From the NCBI GenBank assembly GCA_012729395.1, contig JAAYDF010000244.1, forward strand, positions 1 to 64,000: a DNA stretch of 64,000 nt, written 5' to 3'. This DNA comes from Phycisphaerae bacterium (GTDB lineage Bacteria; Planctomycetota; Phycisphaerae; UBA1845; PWPN01). The translations under genes were made by a program, and so were the position numbers. The notes below the pieces were generated by a model, which ran no database searches, was not told where the DNA came from, and saw nothing but the letters and a program-made list of their open reading frames with translations. Below are positions 54,478 to 62,762 of this stretch, in pieces (within the stretch, counting starts at the first letter, position 1; each line of letters starts with the position of its first letter).

Positions 54478-56265
54478 TCATCCTTCAACTTCCGGCATCG
54501 CCGGTGCCTGCAACTCGGACTCCGGTCGCCCCGTCGGTTCGAGCGGGCCAAACGCGTCCTCGACATCCGGCTCTTCCCATCGCACCTCCGCGTTGATTGC
54601 CTGCTTGGCTGACAGCCGGTACATCAACTCCAGGATGAACGCATAATCCAACTCGAGACCTTCGATCTTGCCGCTCCGATCGCGGGCCAGGTTTTGCCCG
54701 AGGAATCGGATCAGCGGTGGGACACCCATTGGAGCTTTCAGCGGGCCGAGGGTCACCGTGCCGCTCGGATCTTTCCGCAGGATGGTGACCACTCCATCGC
54801 CCGCGCTCGCCGACAGAGTGATCGGTTTGCCGGCCTCGTGGTACAGCAGCGGTGGCCTGCAGACCATGCGATCGCCACCGATCAACGCGATTCGTCGAAT
54901 CTCAGTCCGCCGGGCGTAGATTAACGGCGTTCCATTGCTCGGGACCAACTCTAACAGGAAGTTCTCAGGGTCGCGGCCCACGACGGTCTGTATGATCGGA
55001 CGTGGATCGACCTCGCGCAGGGCCTCGTAAGCGAGAATCCGAATGCGCGGCTCATCTGAGTCCAACAACTCGCGCAACGCGATTCCCGCCCGGTGTCGAC
55101 GACCGCTTCGACCTAGTTCGCGAACGGCTTGCCGCCGAAACGGACTGTCCGGGTCTCGTGCGTGCCGGATGATCACCTCGATTGCCAGATCATCTCCCAG
55201 GCGCAGTCCGGTTCGGGCTGCGTAGAAGTTCACTGGCCGCCGGCCATGCGTGTACAGCGGTTGCAGCATGGCCACCGTGGATACACCGATGCCCTCCAGG
55301 GCCAGGCTGACTTCATGAAGCGGGGCTTCCGGCCGCGTCAGTTCGCCCACCAGAGTCTTCGCGCGATCTTCGATCTCCATCGGCGACGTCGTCAGCGGTA
55401 GGTACAGGATACCTTCCAGAAACCGCCCCACGTCGCTACGATTCGCCGGCGGAACCTGGATCACAACCGTACTCGGGTTCACAGCGTCAGCCACCTTGCT
55501 TTCGTTGGGGAACCGGCGATTGATGGCGTCCATCACTTGGCGGACTGTCGCATAGGATTCCACTACCGCCATCAGGCTCAGCTTTCGCTCTGTCATGTTC
55601 ATCCCGCCGCCGATCACCGTTCCTTCCCGCGGATTGATGGTCGTTGCGGCTGAGCCGCCGGTCGCAAAGGGGTTGGTGAAGATGGGCCCCCGAGCACGAG
55701 CGCAAGTCGTGCCCGCCAGAGTCTCTGTCGGACCTCCGTCTCGATAGATCTTCAGGTCGCAGGGCAAAAGGTATCCCCCGCTAAGCGATTGCGTGTCGGG
55801 ATCCACCGCCTGGACCGTCACGTCGAACGTCCGCTGCCCCGCCGCCCCGGGCGGAACCTCCCCGTCTACCACCACCACCGCCGTGTCCAGGCTGGCAATG
55901 ATCTTCGAGATGGGTACGTCCTCCCTGCGCGAATCGGTTCGCGTCGGCCGCTCTCGCAGGATCTGCTTCTCCAGGTACTCCCGCACGCTCGGGGGACAAT
56001 TGCGGCTGCCCTGGCCCGCAAGTCGTGTCACCACTCCGTAGCCCCGCACTCGGAGCGATCGTCCACCCTGCACATACGTAGCCGAGCTGATCGTTCCTCG
56101 TGTGGCCTCCGTGACCGTCAGACGCAACGCGTCCTCGTCCTCCGTGAGGGTTCCCTCCGGACGCGCCGCGCTACGCTCGGACATGTCCCAATCCGAGCAG
56201 CCAGCCAGCAAAACAATGAGGATCAAAGCCGGTCCAAGAAGTCGGCGTGTATCGCGGCGAGTCAT
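54478..56265 (-). CDS. FlgI (flagellar P-ring)-like lipoprotein with HEAT-like repeats
   Basis: About 595 residues. A lipoprotein signal is visible (RLLGPALILIVLLAGCS). The region at about 70-240 resembles FlgI: LRVRGYGVVTRLAGQGS, DTAVVVVDGEVPPGAAGQRTFDVTV, SLSGGYLLPCDL. About 370-430 has helical HEAT-like repeats (PFRRQAVRELGRSG, DSDEPRIRILAYEALREVD). FlgI itself is a ~370-residue periplasmic protein without a lipid anchor or HEAT repeats. No flagellar genes adjoin it, so it may form a ring or scaffold for another envelope machine. The ATG at 56265 has GGAGG about ten bases upstream. Confidence 0.6.
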   Translation of the reverse strand: MTRRDTRRLLGPALILIVLLAGCSDWDMSERSAARPEGTLTEDEDALRLTVTEATRGTISSATYVQGGRSLRVRGYGVVTRLAGQGSRNCPPSVREYLEKQILRERPTRTDSRREDVPISKIIASLDTAVVVVDGEVPPGAAGQRTFDVTVQAVDPDTQSLSGGYLLPCDLKIYRDGGPTETLAGTTCARARGPIFTNPFATGGSAATTINPREGTVIGGGMNMTERKLSLMAVVESYATVRQVMDAINRRFPNESKVADAVNPSTVVIQVPPANRSDVGRFLEGILYLPLTTSPMEIEDRAKTLVGELTRPEAPLHEVSLALEGIGVSTVAMLQPLYTHGRRPVNFYAARTGLRLGDDLAIEVIIRHARDPDSPFRRQAVRELGRSGRRHRAGIALRELLDSDEPRIRILAYEALREVDPRPIIQTVVGRDPENFLLELVPSNGTPLIYARRTEIRRIALIGGDRMVCRPPLLYHEAGKPITLSASAGDGVVTILRKDPSGTVTLGPLKAPMGVPPLIRFLGQNLARDRSGKIEGLELDYAFILELMYRLSAKQAINAEVRWEEPDVEDAFGPLEPTGRPESELQAPAMPEVEG

Positions 56266-56460
56266 CAGGGCGAGGCCTCCGGACTGTAGAAGCAGGCGGG
56301 GAAAGGCCGGGTGTGTCATTGATTCAGCCACTCACGGCCTCGCGCAACCGATATCGGGCGAGTGCCCACATATTTCCATCGTATCCCGTCCGGTTGTCCC
56401 AGCCTTGGATCTTCAGGGTAATGCGGCGAGTACAATCTTGTCCAGTCGCTCGCGGGATTG

Positions 56461-57351
56461 TCACGAGTCTGGGAAGTATCGGCCCACAAGCGGCCTGAGC
56501 GTCTCTACCAACCCCGGATCGACCATGGACTTGTCCGACCAGATCCCCATGGCCAGCGCGTTCTCATAGGGCCAGGGGGCGGGCAGTGCCTCGGCCAGCA
56601 TGGGGATCGCCACTCGCATCAGACTGATTGCCCGCGCCGTCACCGCGTTCAGGTTGTCCACAATCTCCTGCAGTAATGCTTGGCGGGTCTTCCCCGGGTC
56701 GTGAGGCCTCCAGCAGTCGTAGTCCGTGGGCAGGGCGATCAGTGCGTAGCTGATTTCCGCCTCCCGTGCCAGCTTCGCCTCCGGCATGCAAGTCATGCCG
56801 ATCAGATCCCCGCCCCAGCTTCGGTGCATCTTCGCCTCGGCTACGGTCGAGAACTGTGGACCCTCCATGCAAACATAGGTTCCTCTCGTGTGCACCTTCC
56901 CATCCGCCTGTTCGCCCGCTCGAATCAGCAAATCGCGCAGCTTCGGGCAGAACGGCTCCGAGAACTCCACATGAGCCACCAAGCCTTGGTCAAAGAATGT
57001 TCCCGCCCGACGGTAGGTCCGGTCAATGACTTGGTCGCAGATGACCAGGTCGCGAGGTGCGATTTCCTCACGCAGGCTGCCGGTAGCTCCGCTGGCCAGG
57101 ATGTGCGTCACTCCGAGTTTCTTCATCGCGAAGATATTGGCCCGGTAGGGGACGGCCGATGGGCTGAGGAGATGGCCGGGCCCGTGCCGTGACAGAAACG
57201 CCACGTCCACACCCTGCCAATTGGCAACGAGCACCGGTCCGCTGGGTGGGCCGAATGGCGTCTCAACGACTACCTCTCTCCCACCGACCTCCGCAGCCAG
57301 AACTTGGCCGACGCCGGTTCCGCCTACAATGCCGATCCGAACTCCCTGCAC
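56461..57351 (-). CDS. mtnP: S-methyl-5'-thioadenosine phosphorylase family protein
   Basis: A 296-residue PNP/MTAP-family protein. Landmarks: RIGIVGGTGVGQVL, FLSRHGPGHLLSPSAVPYRA, then NIFAMKKLGVTHILASGATG (about 75-94), CMEGPQFSTVAEAKMHRSWG (substrate and phosphate region) and GMTCMPEAKLAREAEISYAL. It phosphorolyses methylthioadenosine, salvaging adenine and methylthioribose 1-phosphate. Related enzymes accept adenosine or inosine instead, so specificity is by family only. The start is GTG (57351), with GGAGGAGG seven bases upstream. Confidence 0.9.
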   Translation of the reverse strand: MQGVRIGIVGGTGVGQVLAAEVGGREVVVETPFGPPSGPVLVANWQGVDVAFLSRHGPGHLLSPSAVPYRANIFAMKKLGVTHILASGATGSLREEIAPRDLVICDQVIDRTYRRAGTFFDQGLVAHVEFSEPFCPKLRDLLIRAGEQADGKVHTRGTYVCMEGPQFSTVAEAKMHRSWGGDLIGMTCMPEAKLAREAEISYALIALPTDYDCWRPHDPGKTRQALLQEIVDNLNAVTARAISLMRVAIPMLAEALPAPWPYENALAMGIWSDKSMVDPGLVETLRPLVGRYFPDS

Positions 57352-57450
57352 GAGTCAACCTCCTCCCTGGTTTGCACCGCGGTCCGCGTGACTGAAGCAG
57401 GGGGCATTCTCTCCGATCCCCGCCACGGGAGCCAGCCCAGGTTTCTATGC

Positions 57451-57484
57451 TTGCCGGAGAATAGTTGAGACGATAGAATAGTTG
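57451..57484 (+). promoter_or_regulatory. MarR-gene promoter with overlapping direct repeats
   Basis: TTGCCG (57451-57456), 17-bp spacer and TAGAAT (57474-57479). GAATAGTTG occurs twice, 17 bp apart (57459-57467 and 57476-57484), one copy overlapping the -10. This suits autoregulation by the MarR-like protein encoded 122 bp downstream. Confidence 0.45.
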
Positions 57485-57605
57485 TTGATCAGGTAATTAT
57501 TCTGGAGCCGCAAGGGGATACGCGCGGTTGGCAGGTTCCAGTGCGGCTGGGGGCGAAGTGGGAACCACGTAGGGCAGGACGCTGAATTCCTGGAGGAAGA
57601 AGAGA

Positions 57606-58079
57606 GTGTCTGACTTAACACAAGCTCAGCAACTACAAGAATTTGCCGACGAGATCTTCGAGGTCAGCAAGACATCCTGGGCGATCCAGAGTCGAGCCAA
57701 GGCCAAAGGCCATGTGGAGATCACCGAGACCGAGTTTCTGGCCCTGGACGTCCTCGTGAGGGCCAGCCGTTCCTTGCATGTAGGCGAGATCCAACGAGAG
57801 TTGGGCATCTTGCCCGCCCAGATGTCCCGCGTGATCAGGTCACTCGAACACAAGGGTGAAAAGCCCTTGGTCAAATGCCAGATCAATCCGGAGGACAAGA
57901 GGAAGATTGACGTCGAGTTGACGGCGGTTGGCAAGGAAACGCATCGGGCCTATCGGCAGTGGAAACTGGGGACTATCCAGGAAATGATGCTGACGCTCAG
58001 CGAGCAGGACCGAAACGAGTTGGTCCGAATCCTCCGGCTGATTCGTGCTGGAGCTTCTAAGGCTTTTCATGACAAGTGA
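57606..58079 (+). CDS. MarR-like winged-helix regulator
   Basis: A 157-residue helical protein. The middle (EFLALDVLVRASRSLHVGEI, then ILPAQMSRVIRSLE) is a winged helix-turn-helix; the DKRKIDVELTAVGKETHRAY stretch is the wing plus next helix. Helices at both ends would form the dimer interface. The start is GTG, with GGAGGAAGAAG upstream. Effector and targets are unknown. Its own upstream direct repeats and the GCCAAC-N9-GTTGGC dyad downstream are natural candidate sites. The following exported Tyr/Pro-rich gene could be regulated by it. Confidence 0.72.
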   Translation: MSDLTQAQQLQEFADEIFEVSKTSWAIQSRAKAKGHVEITETEFLALDVLVRASRSLHVGEIQRELGILPAQMSRVIRSLEHKGEKPLVKCQINPEDKRKIDVELTAVGKETHRAYRQWKLGTIQEMMLTLSEQDRNELVRILRLIRAGASKAFHDK

Positions 58080-58122
58080 TTATGGGGGGACGAAAAAAAT
58101 GTGATGTTTTTAGTACCGCGGC

Positions 58123-58143
58123 GCCAACTTTTTCTCGGTTGGC
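58123..58143. promoter_or_regulatory. dyad upstream of the Tyr/Pro-rich protein gene
   Basis: GCCAAC-N9-GTTGGC lies 58 bp before the ATG of 58201-58539 and 44 bp after the MarR-like gene. A regulator site or a short leader hairpin are both possible. Confidence 0.35.
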
Positions 58144-58200
58144 ATTGTCTAAGATACTGAACCGACCCGCAGGGGGCCGGCAGATTGAAGGAGCACAAGT

Positions 58201-58539
58201 ATGTTCGCTTCGCGCAAAACCTGGGTTGTGGCAGGGTTGGTCGTAGGCGGATTACTCCTGGGGTGGGGGGCCGATCAAGCAAGCGCCCAATACTACTCGG
58301 TTTACAGATACTACTCTCCGGCTCCGGTCTACTATGCTCCGGCACCGGTGTACTATGCCCCTCCGCCCGTGGTTGTTGCCCCGGCACCGGTGTACTACGC
58401 ACCACCGGCCGTTGTGTACAGCCCGCCGGTGCGTACGGTGTCTTTCGGCTTCGGCTACAGCAGTGGTCGGCACTATCACCATCGCCGCAGCTATTCGCCG
58501 GCGCGATCATGGGGTTTCGGGTTCGGTTTCGGTCGGTGA
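58201..58539 (+). CDS. small exported Tyr/Pro-rich repeat protein
   Basis: A 112-residue protein. A signal peptide occupies residues 1-28 (WVVAGLVVGGLLLGWGADQA). The mature part repeats YYAPAPV/YYAPPPV four times, then has PPVRTVSFGFGYSSG, a His/Arg-rich patch (GRHYHHRRSY) and a Gly/Phe end (GFGFGFGR). No enzyme fold is visible. Comparable planctomycete proteins are thought to be envelope or extracellular components, but function is not known. A strong terminator follows at 58612. Confidence 0.65.
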   Translation: MFASRKTWVVAGLVVGGLLLGWGADQASAQYYSVYRYYSPAPVYYAPAPVYYAPPPVVVAPAPVYYAPPAVVYSPPVRTVSFGFGYSSGRHYHHRRSYSPARSWGFGFGFGR

Positions 58540-58611
58540 CTGACCGGGGGCTGCTGCGGGGATCGGGCGGGAGTCACAGTTTTCTGACGTAGGCGGTGGA
58601 GTCTACGCGGC

Positions 58612-58645
58612 ATCACGCCGGGTGCGGCGCCCGGCGTGATTTTTT
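58612..58645 (+). terminator. rho-independent terminator after the Tyr/Pro-rich gene
   Basis: ATCACGCCGGG (58612-58622) pairs with CCCGGCGTGAT (58630-58640) over a 7-base loop, followed by TTTTT. The stem is 11 perfect base pairs. Confidence 0.85.
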
Positions 58646-58654
58646 GCGCTCACA

Positions 58655-58766
58655 GGAAAAGGGTGTCAGGATGATTTTTCGGCGGTTGAACCAGGGGTTC
58701 AACCGCCGAAAAATCATCCTGACACCCTTTTTCCTCCGAAAAATCATCCTGACACCCTTTTTCCTC
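58655..58766. repeat. 79-bp near-perfect palindrome plus repeated arm
   Basis: Two 38-bp arms meet around AGG at 58693-58695: GGAAAAGGGTGTCAGGATGA... on the left and its complement on the right, differing by one T. The right arm's end (CGAAAAATCATCCTGACACC and T-rich tail) is repeated directly at 58737-58766. GGTGTCAGGA words of this sort are known from REP-like dispersed repeats. The cluster separates the plus-strand Tyr/Pro-rich gene from the minus-strand rpsD. Confidence 0.85.
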
Positions 58767-58780
58767 TTCTGTGGGATTGA

Positions 58781-59389
58781 CTAGCGGGTGTAGAACTCGA
58801 TGACAGCGCTGAACTCGACCTCGAAGGGCAGACGGATGTCCTCGGGGGTGGGCAGGCGCAGGACTTGTCCTTCGACCTTGTTCATGTCGGCGCTGAGCCA
58901 AGCGGGGAGGGCGGCCTCTGAGCCGCTCTCGGTGCAGGCCTTGACATATGGCTTGCTGCTGTCCTTGACGGAGATCAGGTCGCCGGTGCTGACGGTGAAA
59001 CCGGGTCGGTCGACGCGACGGCCGTTCACGAGGAAGTGGCCGTGGGCGACCATCTGGCGAGCCTGCCAGATGGTGCGTGCCCAGCCGAGTCGGCGGATGA
59101 CGTTGTCGAGCCGGGTCTCGAGGATGATCTGCAAGGCCTCGGGGGTGTTAGTTTTGGACTTGGACGCCTTGTCCATGTAGCGTCGCAATTGGGTGTTGCG
59201 GATGTTGTAGTAAGCGGCGAGCTTCTGCTTTTCGAGAAGCTGTCGGCCGTACAGAGTACGTCGGGCGGGCCGGAAGCCGTGCATGCCCGGGCGGGTGGTG
59301 CGCTGGAGGTTGAGGTGCTTGGGAGTTTCCGCGACGGGGACGCCGAGGCTGCGACTCAAGCGAACTTTCGGTCCGCAGTAATTGCCCAT
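58781..59389 (-). CDS. rpsD: 30S ribosomal protein S4
   Basis: About 202 residues. The start MGNYCGPKVRLSRSLGVPVA is close to the S4 N-terminus. The RNA-binding S4 domain contains RLDNVIRRLGWARTIWQARQ and the following HGHFLVNGRRVDRPGFTV. It is a primary 16S rRNA-binding protein of the small subunit. Here it stands alone rather than with rpsM/rpsK/rpoA. I chose the ATG at 59389; the open frame runs 192 codons further without S4 similarity. AGGAG lies about eleven bases upstream. Confidence 0.96.
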   Translation of the reverse strand: MGNYCGPKVRLSRSLGVPVAETPKHLNLQRTTRPGMHGFRPARRTLYGRQLLEKQKLAAYYNIRNTQLRRYMDKASKSKTNTPEALQIILETRLDNVIRRLGWARTIWQARQMVAHGHFLVNGRRVDRPGFTVSTGDLISVKDSSKPYVKACTESGSEAALPAWLSADMNKVEGQVLRLPTPEDIRLPFEVEFSAVIEFYTR

Positions 59390-59687
59390 GGGTAAGGCTG
59401 CTCCTGTCTGAGGTCTATGTTGTCCGACGGTCTCATTCCGAACGACTAGCGGCCGGCGCATGTCAACAGCGCGGGCCTGGCCCTGCCTGGGCCGACTAGA
59501 ACAGGGCAGTTTACGGTCTCGGCGGCCCAGGGTCAAGGGGGCGCTTTCTGCGGATTGTTGGGTTGGCGTGTCAGGGAGGAGTGCGAGCTCCGGGTGGGGA
59601 TGGGCGGGCTGAGTATGGCTCTGGCGGCCGGGCTCGGGCTCGGTGATGATGGCTGGTTTGTGCGGTGAAATGCGTGGAGGTTGATCG
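59390..59687. other. divergent intergenic region between rpsD and the HisN-like gene
   Basis: About 300 bp. On the minus strand a TTGACA occurs near 59462-59467, a possible rpsD -35, but I cannot find a matching -10 at normal spacing. No gene or repeat is evident in the rest. Confidence 0.3.
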
Positions 59688-60482
59688 ATGGCAGGAGATG
59701 ACGTGAAGGCACGGCTTGGCGTGGCGGTGGAGGCTGCCCGGCAGGCGGGGCGTGTGACGCTGAAGTACTTTCGGCAGTCGGATCTGGCGGTGGAGCGGAA
59801 GCCGGATGGTACGCCGGTGACGGTCGCGGACCGGTTGGCCGAGGAACTGCTTCGCGGCGAGATCGAGCGGGCCTTTCCGGAGGATGCGATTCGGGGTGAG
59901 GAATGGCCTGATCGGCCTGGGGACTCGGGTTTCCAATGGTATCTTGACCCGATCGATGGGACCAAGTCGTTCGTTCATGGTGTTCCGCTTTATGGGACGT
60001 TGGTGGGGGTGGAGTACGGTGGGCGGTGCGTGCTCGGCGTGGTCGTGCTGCCGGCGTTGGGGGAGTACATCTACGCGGCGCGGGGGCATGGGGCGTGGCA
60101 TGTTTGCGGCGAATCTTCGCCGTGCCGAGCCCGGGTATCGGAGGTGGGTCGGCTGGATGACAGTTTGTTCTGTTTCACCTCGGTGAGCGAGTTCCACAAA
60201 CGTGGACGTGAGGCGAGCTTCGAGATCCTGCGGTCAGGGTGCCGGCTTGCGCGAGGGTGGGGGGATTGTTATGGGTACGTGTTGGTAGCGACGGGCCGAG
60301 CGGAGGTGATGGTGGATCCCGTGCTGAGCGTCTGGGACATGGCGGCTCTGCCGGCTATCCTCGAGGAGGCGGGCGGGACGTTTACCGACTGGCAGGGCAA
60401 CGCGACGATCCACGGCGGCGACGGGGTGGGGACCAACGGCAAGGTGTTCGGGCAGGTAATGTCGGTGACCAGGGGGAGGTGA
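59688..60482 (+). CDS. inositol-monophosphatase-family phosphatase (HisN-type histidinol phosphatase likely)
   Basis: A 264-residue protein of the IMPase superfamily. Metal-binding acidic motifs are visible: Glu pair in IRGEEWPDRPG (about 69-79), WYLDPIDGTKSFVHGVPLYG (about 85-104) and DPVLSVWDMAALPAILEEAG (about 206-225). The GTKSFVHG wording is more like HisN-type histidinol phosphatases than inositol monophosphatase, but other phosphomonoester substrates are possible. GGAGG lies seven bases before the ATG. No his genes adjoin it. Confidence 0.82.
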   Translation: MAGDDVKARLGVAVEAARQAGRVTLKYFRQSDLAVERKPDGTPVTVADRLAEELLRGEIERAFPEDAIRGEEWPDRPGDSGFQWYLDPIDGTKSFVHGVPLYGTLVGVEYGGRCVLGVVVLPALGEYIYAARGHGAWHVCGESSPCRARVSEVGRLDDSLFCFTSVSEFHKRGREASFEILRSGCRLARGWGDCYGYVLVATGRAEVMVDPVLSVWDMAALPAILEEAGGTFTDWQGNATIHGGDGVGTNGKVFGQVMSVTRGR

Positions 60483-60590
60483 GTGATGAGTGCTGAGTGA
60501 TGGGGGGGCAGCTGCGGATGACGATACACTGAGCCGCGGACGCGAGTCCGCGGGTGTGGAAGGAGTCGATGCGGCGGGTGCGGGGGACGA

Positions 60591-61727
60591 TCAGGTTTTG
60601 AGCAGCTTGGCGCTTTTGAGGAGCAGTTCTTCGGTTTTCTCCCATCCCAGGCATGCGTCGGTGATAGACACGCCGTAGCGTAATTGTGAGCGGTCGGGCA
60701 CGAAGGGCTGGTTGCCCTCGGCCAGGTTGCTTTCGAGCATAAACCCGATGATTGCGGGATTGCCTTGGGCGTGTCGTTCAAGAACGCTGCGGCAGACGGT
60801 TTCCTGGTTGCGGAACTGTTTGCTGGAGTTGGCGTGGCTGCAGTCGATCATGACCATTGCGGGCAAGCCTGCGCGGCGCAGCGCGTCGAGGGCTTGGCCG
60901 ACGGCGGCATCGTCGTAATTGGGGCCGGTTCTTCCTCCACGGAGAATCATATGTCCCCAGCGGTTGCCTCGGGTGTGGATGATGGCAGTTCGGCCCGCCT
61001 CATCGATGCCGAGGAAGCTATGCGGATGGCGGGCGGACTGCATGGCGTCGATCGCGATTTGGAAGTTGCCTTCGGTGGAGTTTTTGAAGCCGACGGGCAT
61101 GGACAGGCCGCTGGCCATTTGGCGGTGAGTCTGAGATTCGGTGGTGCGGGCGCCGAGTGAGGCCCAGCTAATCAGGTCGGCGATATACTGTGGGGTGATG
61201 GGGTCGAGCATTTCGGTGGCGGTGGGCAGGCCCATGCCGGCGATGGTGAGCAGAAGCTGCCGGGCGATGCGGATGCCGGTTTCCATGGCGAAGGATCCGT
61301 CGAGATAGGGATCGTTGATCAGGCCTTTCCAGCCGATGGTGGTTCTCGGTTTCTCGAAGTAGACGCGCATGACGACCAAGAGTCGATCGGCGACGCGGCG
61401 ACTGAGGTTGAGGAGCCGCTCGGCGTACTCGATGGCTCCCTTCTCGTCATGGATGGAGCATGGCCCGACGACGGCGAGGAGACGGTGGTCGAAGCCGCCC
61501 AGGATGCGGTGGATGGCGTCGCGGCTCTCGACAATGCAGCGGTGGGCTGGGGGGGTGATGGGGAGATCCTGGCAGATTTGCCGCGGGCTGACCAGGGGGA
61601 GGGTTTCGACGACGTTCAGGTCGCTGGTGCGTTTTGGGGCGGACCAGCCGCCGAGGGGCTGGTCGTGGTCTTCATCCGGGTCGGGGGATGCCCAACCGCC
61701 GTTTCCGCTGGAATGACCTTCACTCAT
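60591..61727 (-). CDS. aroF: class I 3-deoxy-D-arabino-heptulosonate 7-phosphate synthase
   Basis: A 378-residue DAHP synthase. It condenses PEP and erythrose 4-phosphate at the entry of the shikimate pathway, feeding the AroDE fusion elsewhere in the window. Landmarks: LAVVGPCSIHDEKGAIEYAE, RVYFEKPRTTIGWKGLINDP, TTESQTHRQMASGLSMPVGF, KNSTEGNFQIAIDAM and the metal-binding VMIDCSHANSSKQ. The first 35 residues are a polar Gly/Ser/Trp-rich extension. Which aromatic amino acid inhibits it cannot be told, so the letter of the gene symbol is arbitrary among aroF/G/H. Confidence 0.94.
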   Translation of the reverse strand: MSEGHSSGNGGWASPDPDEDHDQPLGGWSAPKRTSDLNVVETLPLVSPRQICQDLPITPPAHRCIVESRDAIHRILGGFDHRLLAVVGPCSIHDEKGAIEYAERLLNLSRRVADRLLVVMRVYFEKPRTTIGWKGLINDPYLDGSFAMETGIRIARQLLLTIAGMGLPTATEMLDPITPQYIADLISWASLGARTTESQTHRQMASGLSMPVGFKNSTEGNFQIAIDAMQSARHPHSFLGIDEAGRTAIIHTRGNRWGHMILRGGRTGPNYDDAAVGQALDALRRAGLPAMVMIDCSHANSSKQFRNQETVCRSVLERHAQGNPAIIGFMLESNLAEGNQPFVPDRSQLRYGVSITDACLGWEKTEELLLKSAKLLKT

Positions 61728-62059
61728 GACCTGGGTTTTTCCGACACGGGTCGGCCGCCACTACCGTCGATTGCCATGGGGCGGCCTTTGCATGGCCTGC
61801 GCGTTTGCAGGGGACTGGTTTGATGATAGAGTCCGAGCTGGCCAATCGCAACCGAAGGCGAGGCATGGCGCACGTTCTGCTTGGCGGGGTGTTGTCCGGC
61901 GGATAGCTGGGGCTTGCCTGGCGAGCCGTGAGGCGAGTTGCCCTTCGGCTGGGTTTGACCCCGAAGACGCTTGGCCCGTATAATACGGGGTCGATGGGCG
62001 GTGCTCCGCCCGACAGCCAGCCGCGTGCCGAGCCGAAACGCGAGCAGGAGTACAGAACG
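61728..62059. other. divergent intergenic region between DAHP synthase and tatA-like gene
   Basis: About 330 bp. The only clear signal is the plus-strand promoter at 61955-61984, which points to the tatA-like gene. The left part, which should hold the DAHP synthase promoter, shows nothing I can support. Confidence 0.4.
61955..61984 (+). promoter_or_regulatory. sigma-70 promoter of the tatA-like gene
   Basis: TTGACC (61955-61960), 18-bp spacer and a perfect TATAAT (61979-61984), 75 bp upstream of the tatA-like ATG. Confidence 0.65.
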
Positions 62060-62347
62060 ATGTTTCAGATACCGGTCAACGTGGCTTTCATCGGTCTTCC
62101 GGGCGGGTCCGAATGGATCGTCTTGTTGATCTTCGGTCTGCTGATCTTCGGCAAGCGTTTGCCGGACGTTGGCAAGTCGCTGGGTCGCAGCATTGTCGAG
62201 TTCAAGAAGGGACTCAAGGGTATCGAGGACGACATCGAGAAGGCTGTCGAGCATGACCAGAAGGACATGCTGCCGCCCCCTGAGACTCCCAAGCGGACCG
62301 AGACTTCCGAGCCGGTCGCCCACACGAATTCGGGAACCTCCCACTGA
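62060..62347 (+). CDS. tatA: TatA/TatE-type twin-arginine translocase subunit
   Basis: About 95 residues. One N-terminal transmembrane helix (SEWIVLLIFGLLIFGKRLPD, about 14-33) with the FG-(K)RLP hinge is followed by an amphipathic helix (VGKSLGRSIVEFKKGLKGIE) and an acidic/Pro-rich tail. This is the TatA plan, forming the pore for folded proteins with twin-arginine signals. Two such substrates are encoded here: the isomerase at 5188 and the Gfo/Idh protein just downstream. The ATG at 62060 has GGAG about nine bases upstream; the longer frame only adds non-family residues. TatB cannot be strictly excluded. Confidence 0.88.
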   Translation: MFQIPVNVAFIGLPGGSEWIVLLIFGLLIFGKRLPDVGKSLGRSIVEFKKGLKGIEDDIEKAVEHDQKDMLPPPETPKRTETSEPVAHTNSGTSH

Positions 62348-62762
62348 CTTAGTCGCTCTGACCGATGTGGGATCACAAGCGTGCTCGGGTCCGCGTGGTC
62401 TTCTGACCGAGGTTGGAGGCTGCGGTGTGGTGTGGGCGCGGTGTTCTTGCGCGGCGATGGACTCCATACCGGAGGCTCTTGCCGCGGTCCTTTCTGGTGG
62501 TGATCTGCCCGTCTGGCGAAGCAGCGAAATCAGCGATAGCCTCATGTGACAGGGTTGCTCTGTGCCGGCCGCCGTCGCCAGGGTGGGTTGTGCCTTGGGT
62601 GGATTGGGCGACCGCTGGGGAGGCGCGGGAGCTGCAGCCTCCAGCCGCCACCATGAAGCGCGAGTCAGCGTTGTCCTTTCTGCCCGGTAGTCCGGAGAGC
62701 GTCCGGATGGAGCTCAGAGAATCCGTACATGGATCGGCGTTGTTCGCCGGAAGGAGAGATTG
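62348..62762. other. intergenic region before the Gfo/Idh gene
   Basis: About 415 bp with no supported gene, repeat or terminator. An AAGGAGAGA at its right end is the ribosome-binding site of the next gene. Confidence 0.4.
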
